Below the pieces are notes generated by a model. That model saw nothing but the letters and a program-made list of their open reading frames with translations. It ran no database searches and had not been told where the DNA came from. From JABAAE01 sp905480545 (GTDB taxonomy: Bacteria > Planctomycetota > Planctomycetia > Pirellulales > Pirellulaceae), in contig CALSOR010000009.1 in NCBI GenBank assembly GCA_943788025.1, positions 217,149 through 281,148 of the forward strand: a DNA stretch of 64,000 nucleotides, in the 5' to 3' direction. Positions 17,855-25,874 of the stretch are shown here, one piece after another (positions within the stretch are counted from its first letter, which is position 1; every line of letters starts with the position of its first letter). Made by a program: the position numbers and the translations under genes.

Positions 17855-19477
17855 TCAATGAGAATTCGCTATTAAATCCTTGCAAATTTTTGAAATCGCT
17901 GCATGCCTTGCAAGCCGCTTCGCTGGTTGATGGTGAATCATCCCGCGAATTGCATCTTTTAGACTCGATGGAACTGACAACCATTCTTGAGTTGACACCA
18001 TGTCGTCTGTTGAGAAAGTTACATTTTTGAGGGCGACATCTTTTACGTTTTGGATTTTACTTGTGACCATGTCACCGAGTGGGTAGTCCGAATCTTTGAA
18101 GCCCGAAATCTCTTTTATATTCGTGATCATGCGACCAGAAAACATTTCATAGGCAACACAGCCCATGCTGAAGAAGTCACTTCGATAGTCATAGGGCAAA
18201 CCTTTGATGACCTCCGGCGGAATGTAGCCCATCGTTCCACTGACGGTGTTCGAGAATTCGCGAGTGTTTATTTGCTCGCACGCCAGTCCGAAGTCCAGGA
18301 TTTGGCAAACCTTTTCACTGGTATTCACAATAATATTTTCGGGTTTAATATCCCGATGCACCATGCCAATTCGATGAACCGCGTTCAGTCCATCCAGCAA
18401 TTGCGTGAAATAATGAACCGCATGTTTGAAAGCAATCCCGCCATCCAATAAGTCTCGCAATGAAGTGCCAGTTAAATATTCCATCACGAGGTATGGGCGC
18501 AATTCAAAGTGCCCAATGTCATAGATGCCGATGACATTGGGGTGTTTTAGGCGGGCAAGTCGACGAGCCTCGTCCAAAAACGCAAGTCGCATTCCATTGT
18601 TTTCATTGTTCAACGTTGTCTTGAGGGCGACATTCCTTCCCAGCGATTCATCGTATGCCTTGTAAACCAACCCGCTCCCCCCCGAGCCTAATTGGCCATA
18701 GATTCGGTATCTGCCGACTTTCTCCGGAAGGTGTTCTATCGTACGGGATTGTTTCGCCCGTGGTGATGTAGGCGTAATCGACTCACTCTCATTAACTTCA
18801 AAACTTTGACCCTGATGGGCGGCTGTATAATCAATTGACTGAGACGCCTTTTCAGGGGACAGATCACCTGCTGTAGGATCCGCAATGGTTACGTTAGGCT
18901 GGCGATTAACCGTGTGTCGCGAATTGTTTTTGGCACTGGACGGTTTCTCCACCGTAAAAACACAACACGCATCGCCTTCTTTCGTACAGGAATTATGAAA
19001 AATTGAAATCGTTTCTCCATAATGATCCGAGATCCCAAGCATGATGCCTTTTGCGAGAGAGCAAAGTCCCCGTTTTGAAGAATATACCATCTGCATCGTC
19101 GAATCATCTAATGTTAACGACTGGAGATGGGCAGGTCGCACGGTTTTATCGCCCATACGAATTGTTTTATGAATCAGACTCTCAACATTCGAAAATAATT
19201 CAAAAGTCGTCCATTCTGGGTGTACCAGGGCTTGCGCAAAATGGATGAGTTCCGGCCCGGCAAATCGCCCAACTGCTTCAAGTACGTCGTCCTGTGGAAG
19301 GCTGAGCATCTCGCTGGCAGATTCAACGATTTTGAATACGACTTTATCGTCGTAGGTCTGAATGGGAGAAATTACCAGCCCTGGGACGCCGGATGATTCC
19401 AGAATGCGATCCCAAGATTCCAAACCGTAGTTCTTGATTACAAATTTCTCGACGATCAAGCAGATGCTACCATGCAT
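17855..19477 (-). CDS. H-NOX gas-sensor domain fused to Ser/Thr protein kinase
   Basis: 540 residues if started at MHGSI, the canonical H-NOX start; an in-frame ATG at 19510 adds 11 residues. Residues 1-177 form an H-NOX domain. The proximal haem ligand His103 lies in SLIHK, Pro115 follows, and the Y-x-S-x-R signature is Tyr132, Ser134, Arg136. These sit within one position of the same residues in the well-studied Thermoanaerobacter protein. The position matching its distal Tyr140 is a Leu, so NO rather than O2 binding is inferred. A Ser/Thr/Gln-rich linker leads to a bacterial kinase domain from about 257: glycine loop GSGGSGLV, Lys286, Glu303, HRDIKPEN 374-381, DFG 395-397, then GTMGYIPPEV. 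No transmembrane helix is seen, so it is a cytosolic NO-responsive kinase by inference. Confidence 0.88.
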   Translation of the reverse strand: MHGSICLIVEKFVIKNYGLESWDRILESSGVPGLVISPIQTYDDKVVFKIVESASEMLSLPQDDVLEAVGRFAGPELIHFAQALVHPEWTTFELFSNVESLIHKTIRMGDKTVRPAHLQSLTLDDSTMQMVYSSKRGLCSLAKGIMLGISDHYGETISIFHNSCTKEGDACCVFTVEKPSSAKNNSRHTVNRQPNVTIADPTAGDLSPEKASQSIDYTAAHQGQSFEVNESESITPTSPRAKQSRTIEHLPEKVGRYRIYGQLGSGGSGLVYKAYDESLGRNVALKTTLNNENNGMRLAFLDEARRLARLKHPNVIGIYDIGHFELRPYLVMEYLTGTSLRDLLDGGIAFKHAVHYFTQLLDGLNAVHRIGMVHRDIKPENIIVNTSEKVCQILDFGLACEQINTREFSNTVSGTMGYIPPEVIKGLPYDYRSDFFSMGCVAYEMFSGRMITNIKEISGFKDSDYPLGDMVTSKIQNVKDVALKNVTFSTDDMVSTQEWLSVPSSLKDAIRGMIHHQPAKRLARHAAISKICKDLIANSH

Positions 19478-19510
19478 GAGTTTTTTCGGCCTTTTCTGGT
19501 GGGAGAGCAT

Positions 19511-20959
19511 ACACTTGGGTGCTGGTTATGCTGTGCACCTGAGGTATTTCGTGGGCGAGCTTTCGAGCTAATTTAGCATTTAAGAAGGCAACAATGATTG
19601 GAGGGAAATGAATAAATGTGGACCACAACATAGAAAGGGCAGGGATGCGTGATCTTTTTTCGCAGTTTGTCGTGTTTGTACGTCGTCGCGGCCAAAAACA
19701 ATGTGCCGTCTCTCATCCTCAATAATTGACTTGATTAGAGTTGCTCAAAAGGCTGTTGGCTATCAAGTCCCCGGGTTGCAGGATCATTGATTTGCAAGTC
19801 GAACAAGGTTGTCCTTCAGCAGGATTGGTGGCCATTCCGTTCTACATCGTTAAAAACTACTGGTGTGCGGTGTTGGCGCACTAACTTAAGTATCGTTATA
19901 CCAGCATAGATCACTTGAGCCAAGTCTGAAGAGCGTTATGAGCGATTTGTGCATAGTGAAAACCCTATGCTGGGCCTGGTGGAAGACTTTGGAAATCGTA
20001 AATTAAGTGCAGAAAGGTTGCTGGTCCCGTGATTGATTTTCACCGCAGGCATAGACCGAATCAACTTGCTATCGGGTAGAAGTGCAATAAAAGTTGCCGT
20101 CGATTGGTCTTAGATTCTGATTTGTTATTGGCGGAGCTTCCTTGGTCGCCTTTGAGTGTTCGCAGCATGTGAAACCCGTTGTAGGCCTCTGGGGGATTAC
20201 GATATTTGGGATACCTCTCGAGCAAATTTCAGTATCAATCGAATGCGTCTATTCTTTGACAGACGCCGCCTTGAGCCGGAGGCGGAAAACGGTTTTGTGA
20301 TTTTGTCACCACGCGCAGCAAGAGACTACGACATCATTGGTTGGCTACCGGACGGAAAATGCAAGACTCAAAATGGTCAAACAGCTTTTAAAACTCTGCT
20401 TGATCGGAACAAAGCAGGCCGCAATCTGCAATCGATTCCATCTATTTGTTGGGGTAACTTCGGACGGTATTTTTGATGTGGGATGTTTTGATTTGAGAAG
20501 GCGATTTTGAGTCCATTCGCGGTGGTTTGTCAACGATCTACCCGTTTTCTACGAGCGTTGCGATTTTTTTCTGATAGTGATCGCGTCGCATTACGGTGGG
20601 CATTAGAACTATCGAAATAATCACGTGCTGCTGATTGAATCAAAACGGAGCAAGATTCTGGTGCGAGGGAACACTATGAACATCAGGTTTTCGGGTGTCG
20701 TTACGCATTGCGTGCTCGGATATTTCGTTGGGACAACTGTTCAGGCGTGGTTAAAAAGACCACGCATGCGTTGTCTCATATCCGTCGCTTGCCTTTGCGG
20801 TCGACGGTGCTTTGATAGGTAGTTGATTTGAATGACGTGATGATGTCGACTGTGTTCGCAAGGTCGAGTGATTCTTAAAAAGGTGAATCCGATTCCCAGC
20901 AATTAACGAAATCGGATTTACGGATAACAAAGAATAAAATTTTAAGCGTTAATGTCTGA
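19511..20959. other. 1.4-kb gap without recognised gene
   Basis: Several short open frames exist, the longest at 20156-20476 on the + strand (about 106 codons), but none has a ribosome site or family motif. Weakly coding pieces in different + frames between 20150 and 20500 may be another decayed gene. I see no RNA gene or IS remnant here. Confidence 0.45.
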
Positions 20960-21056
20960 TTTGCGACGCTTGAAAACCAGAAATTTGGATCGCAAAACCT
21001 GCGGATGACATCGCCGGTTGTCGAAACTGCCGGGTGGCGGAGGAGCAACCGATGTC
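20960..21056 (+). promoter_or_regulatory. structured 5' leader, candidate riboswitch
   Basis: Two strong stems precede the fasciclin gene. TTTGCGA (20960) pairs with TCGCAAA around a loop containing ACCAGAAATTTGG. GACATC-gcc-GGTTG (21007-21020) pairs with CAACC-GATGTC (21046-21056), enclosing a purine-rich loop with GCCGGGTGGC. Further small hairpins (GTGGC/GCCAC and GCAGC/GCTGC) follow before the start codon. The block AAAACC..GG.TCGCAAAACC..CGG resembles the conserved core of c-di-GMP-I (GEMM) riboswitches, but the long second stem does not fit that fold well. The class is undecided. Confidence 0.35.
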
Positions 21057-21165
21057 TTACGCCATTGATTTAAGATACAACTAACGAATCAGGTGGCATT
21101 TTGCCACTTCAATTAACACTGAAGCAGCACTTCGCTGCGTCGAAACCACTTAAGGGAAATCAGTT

Positions 21166-21744
21166 ATGAAGAAGATGTTACTTATGTTGACTTTAATCTG
21201 CAGTGCAGCGTTTATCGTCGGTTGCGGTTCAGGTGAAACAAAATCGGATAAAACCAAAAAAGAGGGTGACAAGAAAGTTGCGGCAAAAGACGACAAAAAA
21301 GAAGCTGCCGGTGAAGAGAAGGCTGAGTTGAAAGACATTGTTGATACGGCGGTTGCTGCAGGAGGATTTGGAACGCTAGTTGCCGCGGTTAAAGCTGCCG
21401 ATCTTGTCGAAACACTCAAAGGTAAAGGTCCGTTTACCGTATTTGCACCGACAGATGAAGCGTTCAAGAAGCTTCCGGCAGGAACCTTGGAAAGTCTTCT
21501 CAAGCCGGAAAACAAAGGGAAATTGGCTGGAATTTTGACCTACCATGTTGTTTCTGGGAAAGTCATGGCAGCTGACGTTGTTTCCTTGAAATCAGCGAAA
21601 ACGGTTCAGGGTGGCGAAGTGGCAATCGTTGTTGATGGGGACAAAGTATCGGTCGATGGGGCAGCGGTAACTGCGACGGACATTCAATGCTCAAATGGCG
21701 TTATTCACGTCATTGATACGGTGATTCTGCCGAAAACCGAGTAG
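21166..21744 (+). CDS. fasciclin-domain lipoprotein
   Basis: 192 residues. A lipoprotein signal with lipobox FIVGC near residue 20 is followed by a Lys/Glu/Asp-rich linker (SDKTKKEGDKKVAAKDDKK) and one fasciclin (FAS1) domain from about 60 to the end. Hallmark FAS1 blocks are present: ELKDIVDTAVAAGGFGTLVA, GPFTVFAPTDEAFKKLP, LTYHVVSGKV and the C-terminal NGVIHVIDTVILP. FAS1 lipoproteins are surface adhesion or matrix proteins. A structured leader lies upstream, and an intrinsic terminator about 175 bases downstream closes the unit. Confidence 0.95.
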   Translation: MKKMLLMLTLICSAAFIVGCGSGETKSDKTKKEGDKKVAAKDDKKEAAGEEKAELKDIVDTAVAAGGFGTLVAAVKAADLVETLKGKGPFTVFAPTDEAFKKLPAGTLESLLKPENKGKLAGILTYHVVSGKVMAADVVSLKSAKTVQGGEVAIVVDGDKVSVDGAAVTATDIQCSNGVIHVIDTVILPKTE

Positions 21745-21768
21745 TCTGTTTTTCGTTGTGGACTTCCT

Positions 21769-21804
21769 GCGAACTGGCCTCGGCGGCACCGCGAACTGGC
21801 CTCG
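21769..21804. repeat. 22-bp imperfect tandem duplication
   Basis: gcgaactggcctcg occurs at 21769 and 21791 with similar G/C-rich spacers, between the fasciclin stop codon and the terminator. Confidence 0.7.
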
Positions 21805-21919
21805 ATGACCCCGAGGTTCAAGGTTTGGAAACAAGGAAAATCGCGGCAAATTTTTCAAATCTGCGGCAGCGATTTATTTCGCGAGGAACATTTGAGAGGG
21901 TCTAATCAATTCAGTCGAC

Positions 21920-21948
21920 ACAGGGAGCTTCAAGCTCCCTGTTTTTTT
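21920..21948 (+). terminator. intrinsic terminator
   Basis: ACAGGGAGCTT, a CA loop, then AAGCTCCCTG followed by seven T: a perfect GC-containing stem with a T tract, the textbook Rho-independent form. It ends the fasciclin transcription unit. Confidence 0.92.
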
Positions 21949-22034
21949 CCCTCAACGGATTATTTAACGCCTCGTCCTTTCGAACGAATGGCAACGGCAG
22001 GTTGTTAGATTTCCCACGCACGGGGCGCACCGAA

Positions 22035-22187
22035 TTATCCGTGCACCGTCACACCAATTTTGTCGGTGCTTTCGGTGATGCAGCCGCTTTTCATCATTTT
22101 ACGTATCGAAGGCACGTCTTTCATGCGTGACAGTCGGTTTGCTCTCTCTTCGCGGTCAGTGATGGATGCTTTCTTTAACGAATGCTT
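22035..22187 (-). pseudogene. short coding-like fragment of unknown family
   Basis: On the - strand about 50 codons ending at a TAA (22035-22037) read like protein: SITDREERANRLSRMKDVPS, then IRKMMKSGC. An internal ATG lies at 22124. The open frame runs straight into the 16-bp tandem array at its 5' end, so the N-terminus may have been replaced or lost. No family is recognised. Confidence 0.25.
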
Positions 22188-22234
22188 AGAGCAACGAATG
22201 CTTAGAGCAACGAATGCCTAGAGCAACGAATGCT
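22177..22234. repeat. 16-bp tandem array, three copies plus a partial
   Basis: aacgaatgcttagagc occurs at 22177, 22193 and 22209 (the last with one change), then a partial copy. It abuts the minus-strand coding-like fragment. Confidence 0.93.
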
Positions 22235-22356
22235 GTGGATATTCGCACGTTTTTTTGTCTTCCAGTTCTGATATTCAAATGGCTAACTATCGCAGTAAAA
22301 CAAAAATGAACGTTCTGAATCGCGAGAGCGCCGTTCCTCCAGCCTGGTTGCAAGAC

Positions 22357-22740
22357 ATGTGGATCGAGGGACGGTGCGTTGCAGTTCCATTGATTTTTCT
22401 TCTTGGGTTAGTCGGTTGTGGCGGCACGCAATCGCCGTCCGACAATGGGGTAAAGGCCGAACTCATTTCGATTACGCCGGTCAGCGGAGGCAAAGTCAAG
22501 CTTCTGCTAAAGGTCACAAATGTGTCCGGGAAGGATATTGTTCGTGCCAAGGCATTGGTTGACGTTCTGGACGCCGAAGGTAATTCGCTTGGCACGAAAA
22601 GCACTTATTTGATTCAAAGCGGTAAGGGCGGTCTCGCCGCAGGCGACTCAGTTGAAGAGGACGCGTTTATTGACGTCAGTGACAACACTAAAGCGGAACG
22701 TATGTCGTTTGAAATCGAGACTGTTCGCTTTAAGAAATGA
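22357..22740 (+). CDS. lipoprotein with FxLYD-like domain
   Basis: 127 residues from ATG 22357; in-frame ATGs at 22306 and further upstream exist, but only the later start gives a compact lipoprotein signal (PLIFLLGLVGCGG). The mature part is a small beta domain with LLLKVTNVSGKDIVRAKALV and VLDAEGNSLGTKSTYL, which resembles FxLYD/DUF3426-like domains of bacterial lipoproteins. No enzymatic residues are seen; a periplasmic or surface structural role is likely. Confidence 0.65.
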   Translation: MWIEGRCVAVPLIFLLGLVGCGGTQSPSDNGVKAELISITPVSGGKVKLLLKVTNVSGKDIVRAKALVDVLDAEGNSLGTKSTYLIQSGKGGLAAGDSVEEDAFIDVSDNTKAERMSFEIETVRFKK

Positions 22741-22892
22741 AACCTGGGTCTGCAAAATGTTGGTCAGTGGACAACGATCTGCTTTAAGGATAGATGCTCC
22801 CGGGGAACGACTTTGGGTAGAGTCGGCAGGAACGGACGCATTTGGGAGCGTAAGACGCGTGAATTAAAGCAGATCAATTCACAGCGACGCGG

Positions 22893-23963
22893 TTAAGCAT
22901 CTTTGGGGAAATATTCATTCACAACGCAATGGAATTCCTCTGGCGATTTCACGTTGGCGACATTTGTGCGGAAATGTCGCGCTCCGGGACGGCCTTGTGC
23001 GTAACAGCACGCGTATTTTCGCATCAGCAAAGTCCCTTTCTCTACGCCAAATCGTTTAACCACCAGATCAAAGTGATGTAGCATGCATTCCTTTTGTTCC
23101 GCCAAAGTTGGGTCGGGTGGGATGGGTTCGCCTTTCAGGATCGCAACCGACTGAGCAAACAGCCACGGACGCCCCAAGCATGCTCTGGCGATCATCACTC
23201 CATCGACATCGTAATTCTGAAACGCTGCAAGAACTTGCTCGGGAGATGAGAGGTCACCGTTGCCAATCAACGGGATTTTTTTTAGGTAAGGTTTGATCCG
23301 AGAAATATGGTCCCAATCCGCGCTGCCTTTGAAGAAATCCTGGGCCGTGCGACCGTGAACGGTTAACGCGGCAGCACCTGCTTCCTCGACGACTTGAGCG
23401 ACCTCAATTGCATTGGCGTTATCGCGGGTGCACCCGAGGCGGATTTTCGCCGTCACGGGGGTCGGTGCTGCAGCCGCAACGACACGTGAAATAATTTGAA
23501 ACATCCGGTCTGGATCCCTTAGCAGGTACGAGCCGCTGTGAGCGCGTTGGGTTACTTGTTTGACCGGGCAACCGAAGTTGATATCAACAACGCTGATTTC
23601 ATATTCTTCAACCAGTCGACGAGCCACTTTCGCCATGATATCTGGTTGATTGTCCCAGATCTGAACCGCCAAAGGTCGGGCCTCTTCCTTGATTCCCCAG
23701 AGTCGATCTGGATGTTCGGCTTCGTTTTCATCCATCCAGACGAACCCGCGCGCGTTCACCATTTCCGTTGCTTGCAATCCTGCTCCGCCATATTCTCGGA
23801 CGATTTGACGAAAGGCATAGTTCGTAAAGCCTGCCATCGGCGCTTGGAGGATCGGAGGATCGATCGTGAGATTACCGATTTGCAACGGTTTCACGTGAGG
23901 TAAAACGTATCCGAATTCATTTTTTTCGGCCGACGGGTCGGCTCGGTTTTCAACAACACTCAT
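22893..23963 (-). CDS. dusB: tRNA-dihydrouridine synthase
   Basis: 356-residue FMN-dependent enzyme that reduces uridine to dihydrouridine in the tRNA D-loop. Hallmarks are LQAPMAGFTNYAFRQIVREY (FMN site), the catalytic Cys132 in INFGCPVKQV, RAHSGSYLL, TAKIRLG, LTVHGRTAQDFFKG, IPLIGNGDL and GVMIARACLGRPWLF. The overall pattern fits the bacterial DusB branch. ATG 23963 is chosen because ATAGGGGT lies directly upstream; an ATG at 23984 also exists. It is intact, with normal length. Confidence 0.95.
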   Translation of the reverse strand: MSVVENRADPSAEKNEFGYVLPHVKPLQIGNLTIDPPILQAPMAGFTNYAFRQIVREYGGAGLQATEMVNARGFVWMDENEAEHPDRLWGIKEEARPLAVQIWDNQPDIMAKVARRLVEEYEISVVDINFGCPVKQVTQRAHSGSYLLRDPDRMFQIISRVVAAAAPTPVTAKIRLGCTRDNANAIEVAQVVEEAGAAALTVHGRTAQDFFKGSADWDHISRIKPYLKKIPLIGNGDLSSPEQVLAAFQNYDVDGVMIARACLGRPWLFAQSVAILKGEPIPPDPTLAEQKECMLHHFDLVVKRFGVEKGTLLMRKYACCYAQGRPGARHFRTNVANVKSPEEFHCVVNEYFPKDA

Positions 23964-24137
23964 ACCCCTATCTTCGATCGGCAACCGGTTTGCGCCAAGG
24001 TGGAATCTTTGGCGGCAATGACGGATGAATTGATCAGCTGCGAAACGAGTATTCCATCAAATGAAAACGGACTCGCGACCGATGTTTTGGGATGCTTTTT
24101 ACAAATTGACAACCCGAATTGAAGAGGATTGGTAACT

Positions 24138-25244
24138 CTAAAGTGACAAATCGAAATCTGTAAGGTTTTCAACGCCGGTTTCGGTGACAACATAATCGTT
24201 TTCAATCCGCATACCCGCTCGCAAGGTATCCGGATCGTAGAGTCCGGGCTCTGCTGTAAAAACATCGCCGATTTCAAAGGTGTCGTTCCAATTTGGATTT
24301 AGATGTGGGCCTTCATGAGGAAATAAGCCAATCCCATGCCCAAGATGATGGTTGAAAACTCCTACGGGAGATTGATCCAAAATCGCTTGGACTTCTTCGA
24401 AAAGTTCTCTGCAATTTTTACCCGGCCGCGTTTCGGATTCGACGTGATCAAACGCCCTCATGATAAAATCCCATGCTGTTTGTTGGTTTTTATCAGCTTT
24501 CGAAACTGCGATCGTCCGCGCATTGTCCGCGAAATAGCCACGGAAAGCCGGGCCAAGATCCAGAATGTAAAGTTCGCCTGGATTCGCGAGTTTTCCACCG
24601 CGTGGCGGACCACCACGCGAGCAGCATTGGTAGTCGTTCCCTGTTCCGGTGAGTGGCTCGCCAAAATAATCAACTGCCGTCTTTTGTAGTTCGTTAAAGA
24701 CCTCGATTTCACTAACACCGGGAACGATCATTTCACGCGCTTTTTCATACATCAAGCCGGTCGCATCAATCGCATGTTTGATAAGGGCCAATTCGTCGGG
24801 CTCTTTCTTGCGTCGAAGTTGATAGAGATCAGGCTCTACATCGAGAATGTTGTCGGTTAAATTTACGGCTGCATGTGCTGCGAAATGCGAATACTCTACA
24901 CCCATTCTCGATCCGGAAAAATCGCCTCCCACTTCACGCAATTTTTGAACGCACGCGTCGAACTGGTCATTGCGCATTGTGGAATGGAATTTTGCGTCAT
25001 AACGTTCGACAATATCCGCAGCCGCAACAGGTGGGGCTTTATGCGGAGCAATCAATGTCATTGAGCCGTCAACGCTTAGATAGGCCGCCGAAACGAAAAT
25101 GGGTGGAAAATAAACGCCCGTCAGCCATTGGACGTTGGCGTTGTCGAAAACGATTGCCCCGGACGCGTCTGTCTCTGAAAGAACCTGGAGCAACCGTTGT
25201 TGCCGACGACGGCATGCCTCAACATCAATATTAAATTGTTTCAT
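24138..25244 (-). CDS. M24 family metallopeptidase (Xaa-Pro aminopeptidase-like)
   Basis: 368 residues: an N-terminal creatinase-like domain followed by the pita-bread catalytic domain. Metal ligands are visible: two Asp in ILDLGPAFRGYFADNART, His in HLGHGIGLFPHEGP, Glu in FTAEPGLY and Glu in the last strand (ENDYVVTETG). This enzyme class removes N-terminal residues before proline or processes dipeptides. It has the normal length of short bacterial PepP/PepQ-like proteins. No signal peptide is seen, so it is cytosolic. The start MKQFNIDVEA is the first Met of the frame. Confidence 0.9.
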   Translation of the reverse strand: MKQFNIDVEACRRRQQRLLQVLSETDASGAIVFDNANVQWLTGVYFPPIFVSAAYLSVDGSMTLIAPHKAPPVAAADIVERYDAKFHSTMRNDQFDACVQKLREVGGDFSGSRMGVEYSHFAAHAAVNLTDNILDVEPDLYQLRRKKEPDELALIKHAIDATGLMYEKAREMIVPGVSEIEVFNELQKTAVDYFGEPLTGTGNDYQCCSRGGPPRGGKLANPGELYILDLGPAFRGYFADNARTIAVSKADKNQQTAWDFIMRAFDHVESETRPGKNCRELFEEVQAILDQSPVGVFNHHLGHGIGLFPHEGPHLNPNWNDTFEIGDVFTAEPGLYDPDTLRAGMRIENDYVVTETGVENLTDFDLSL

Positions 25245-25326
25245 GACCTGTTTTTAAAAGGGGTTTTATGGACCATGACTGGGATCATGGGATGGGAATC
25301 AATGGTGAATTCAGTATCGATCTTGT

Positions 25327-25506
25327 TCAGCCCGATCCCCACACTCGTATTTGGCCGTCTTCATCGACTTCGACGTTAATCACACTGGGGTTGCAGCAAA
25401 CTGGACAGTCCTCGACGTACTGCTGCTGACTGCCTTCCGAAAAATCGATGGGCACGATGATCTCTTCGCCACAAGAATCGCAAACGTAGCTAGATTCGCT
25501 TTCCAA
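25327..25506 (-). CDS. CPXCG motif-containing cysteine-rich protein
   Basis: 59 residues from a TTG start at 25506 preceded by AAAGGG. It carries two Cys pairs, YVCDSCGEEIIVPIDFSEGS and EDCPVCCNPSVINVEVDEDG, the zinc-ribbon pattern of the Cys_rich_CPXCG family; the second pair reads CPVCC rather than CPxCG. Members are about 60-70 residues, cytosolic and of unknown function. The frame is too short for most gene callers. It may be co-transcribed with the M24 peptidase downstream (82 bases). Confidence 0.85.
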   Translation of the reverse strand: MESESSYVCDSCGEEIIVPIDFSEGSQQQYVEDCPVCCNPSVINVEVDEDGQIRVWGSG

Positions 25507-25874
25507 ACTTTTACCCTTTAGATCAAGTCCGAGTTGGTATTCAAACAGACCAATAGTTTAGTCCATTTTTTTTGCAAAATCGCATGGACACAATAGTATG
25601 AACAACGTGGTGAAGAATCAAACTTCATTCATATGCCCTATTGAATGCATGCGTATCAGGCTACGGCTAGAAAGAACCTCTGAACCGTGGATCGGTAAGA
25701 TGCTTCTCATTGATTTGGATTTGTTGGAGGGTGGAGCGAAACTCGATCCGGAACAAATCCTAAAAAAGGGTGAATCCAGAAACCATCAGGGGACCCGCGA
25801 GATTGGCTGCAAGGTTTTCGCCAGACAGATAGCCAATTCCACCATCGGTGGTCCAATTAGACTCCTGTTGCAAG
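25507..25874. other. gap without recognised gene
   Basis: A + strand open frame from 25598 has no ribosome site or family motif and overlaps the end of the opposite sulfatase gene. I see nothing supportable. Confidence 0.5.

Noticed and set aside
20156..20476. 106-codon plus-strand frame
   Set aside because: No start signal, no recognisable motif and no hydrophobic or repeat pattern; surrounding frames look equally coding.
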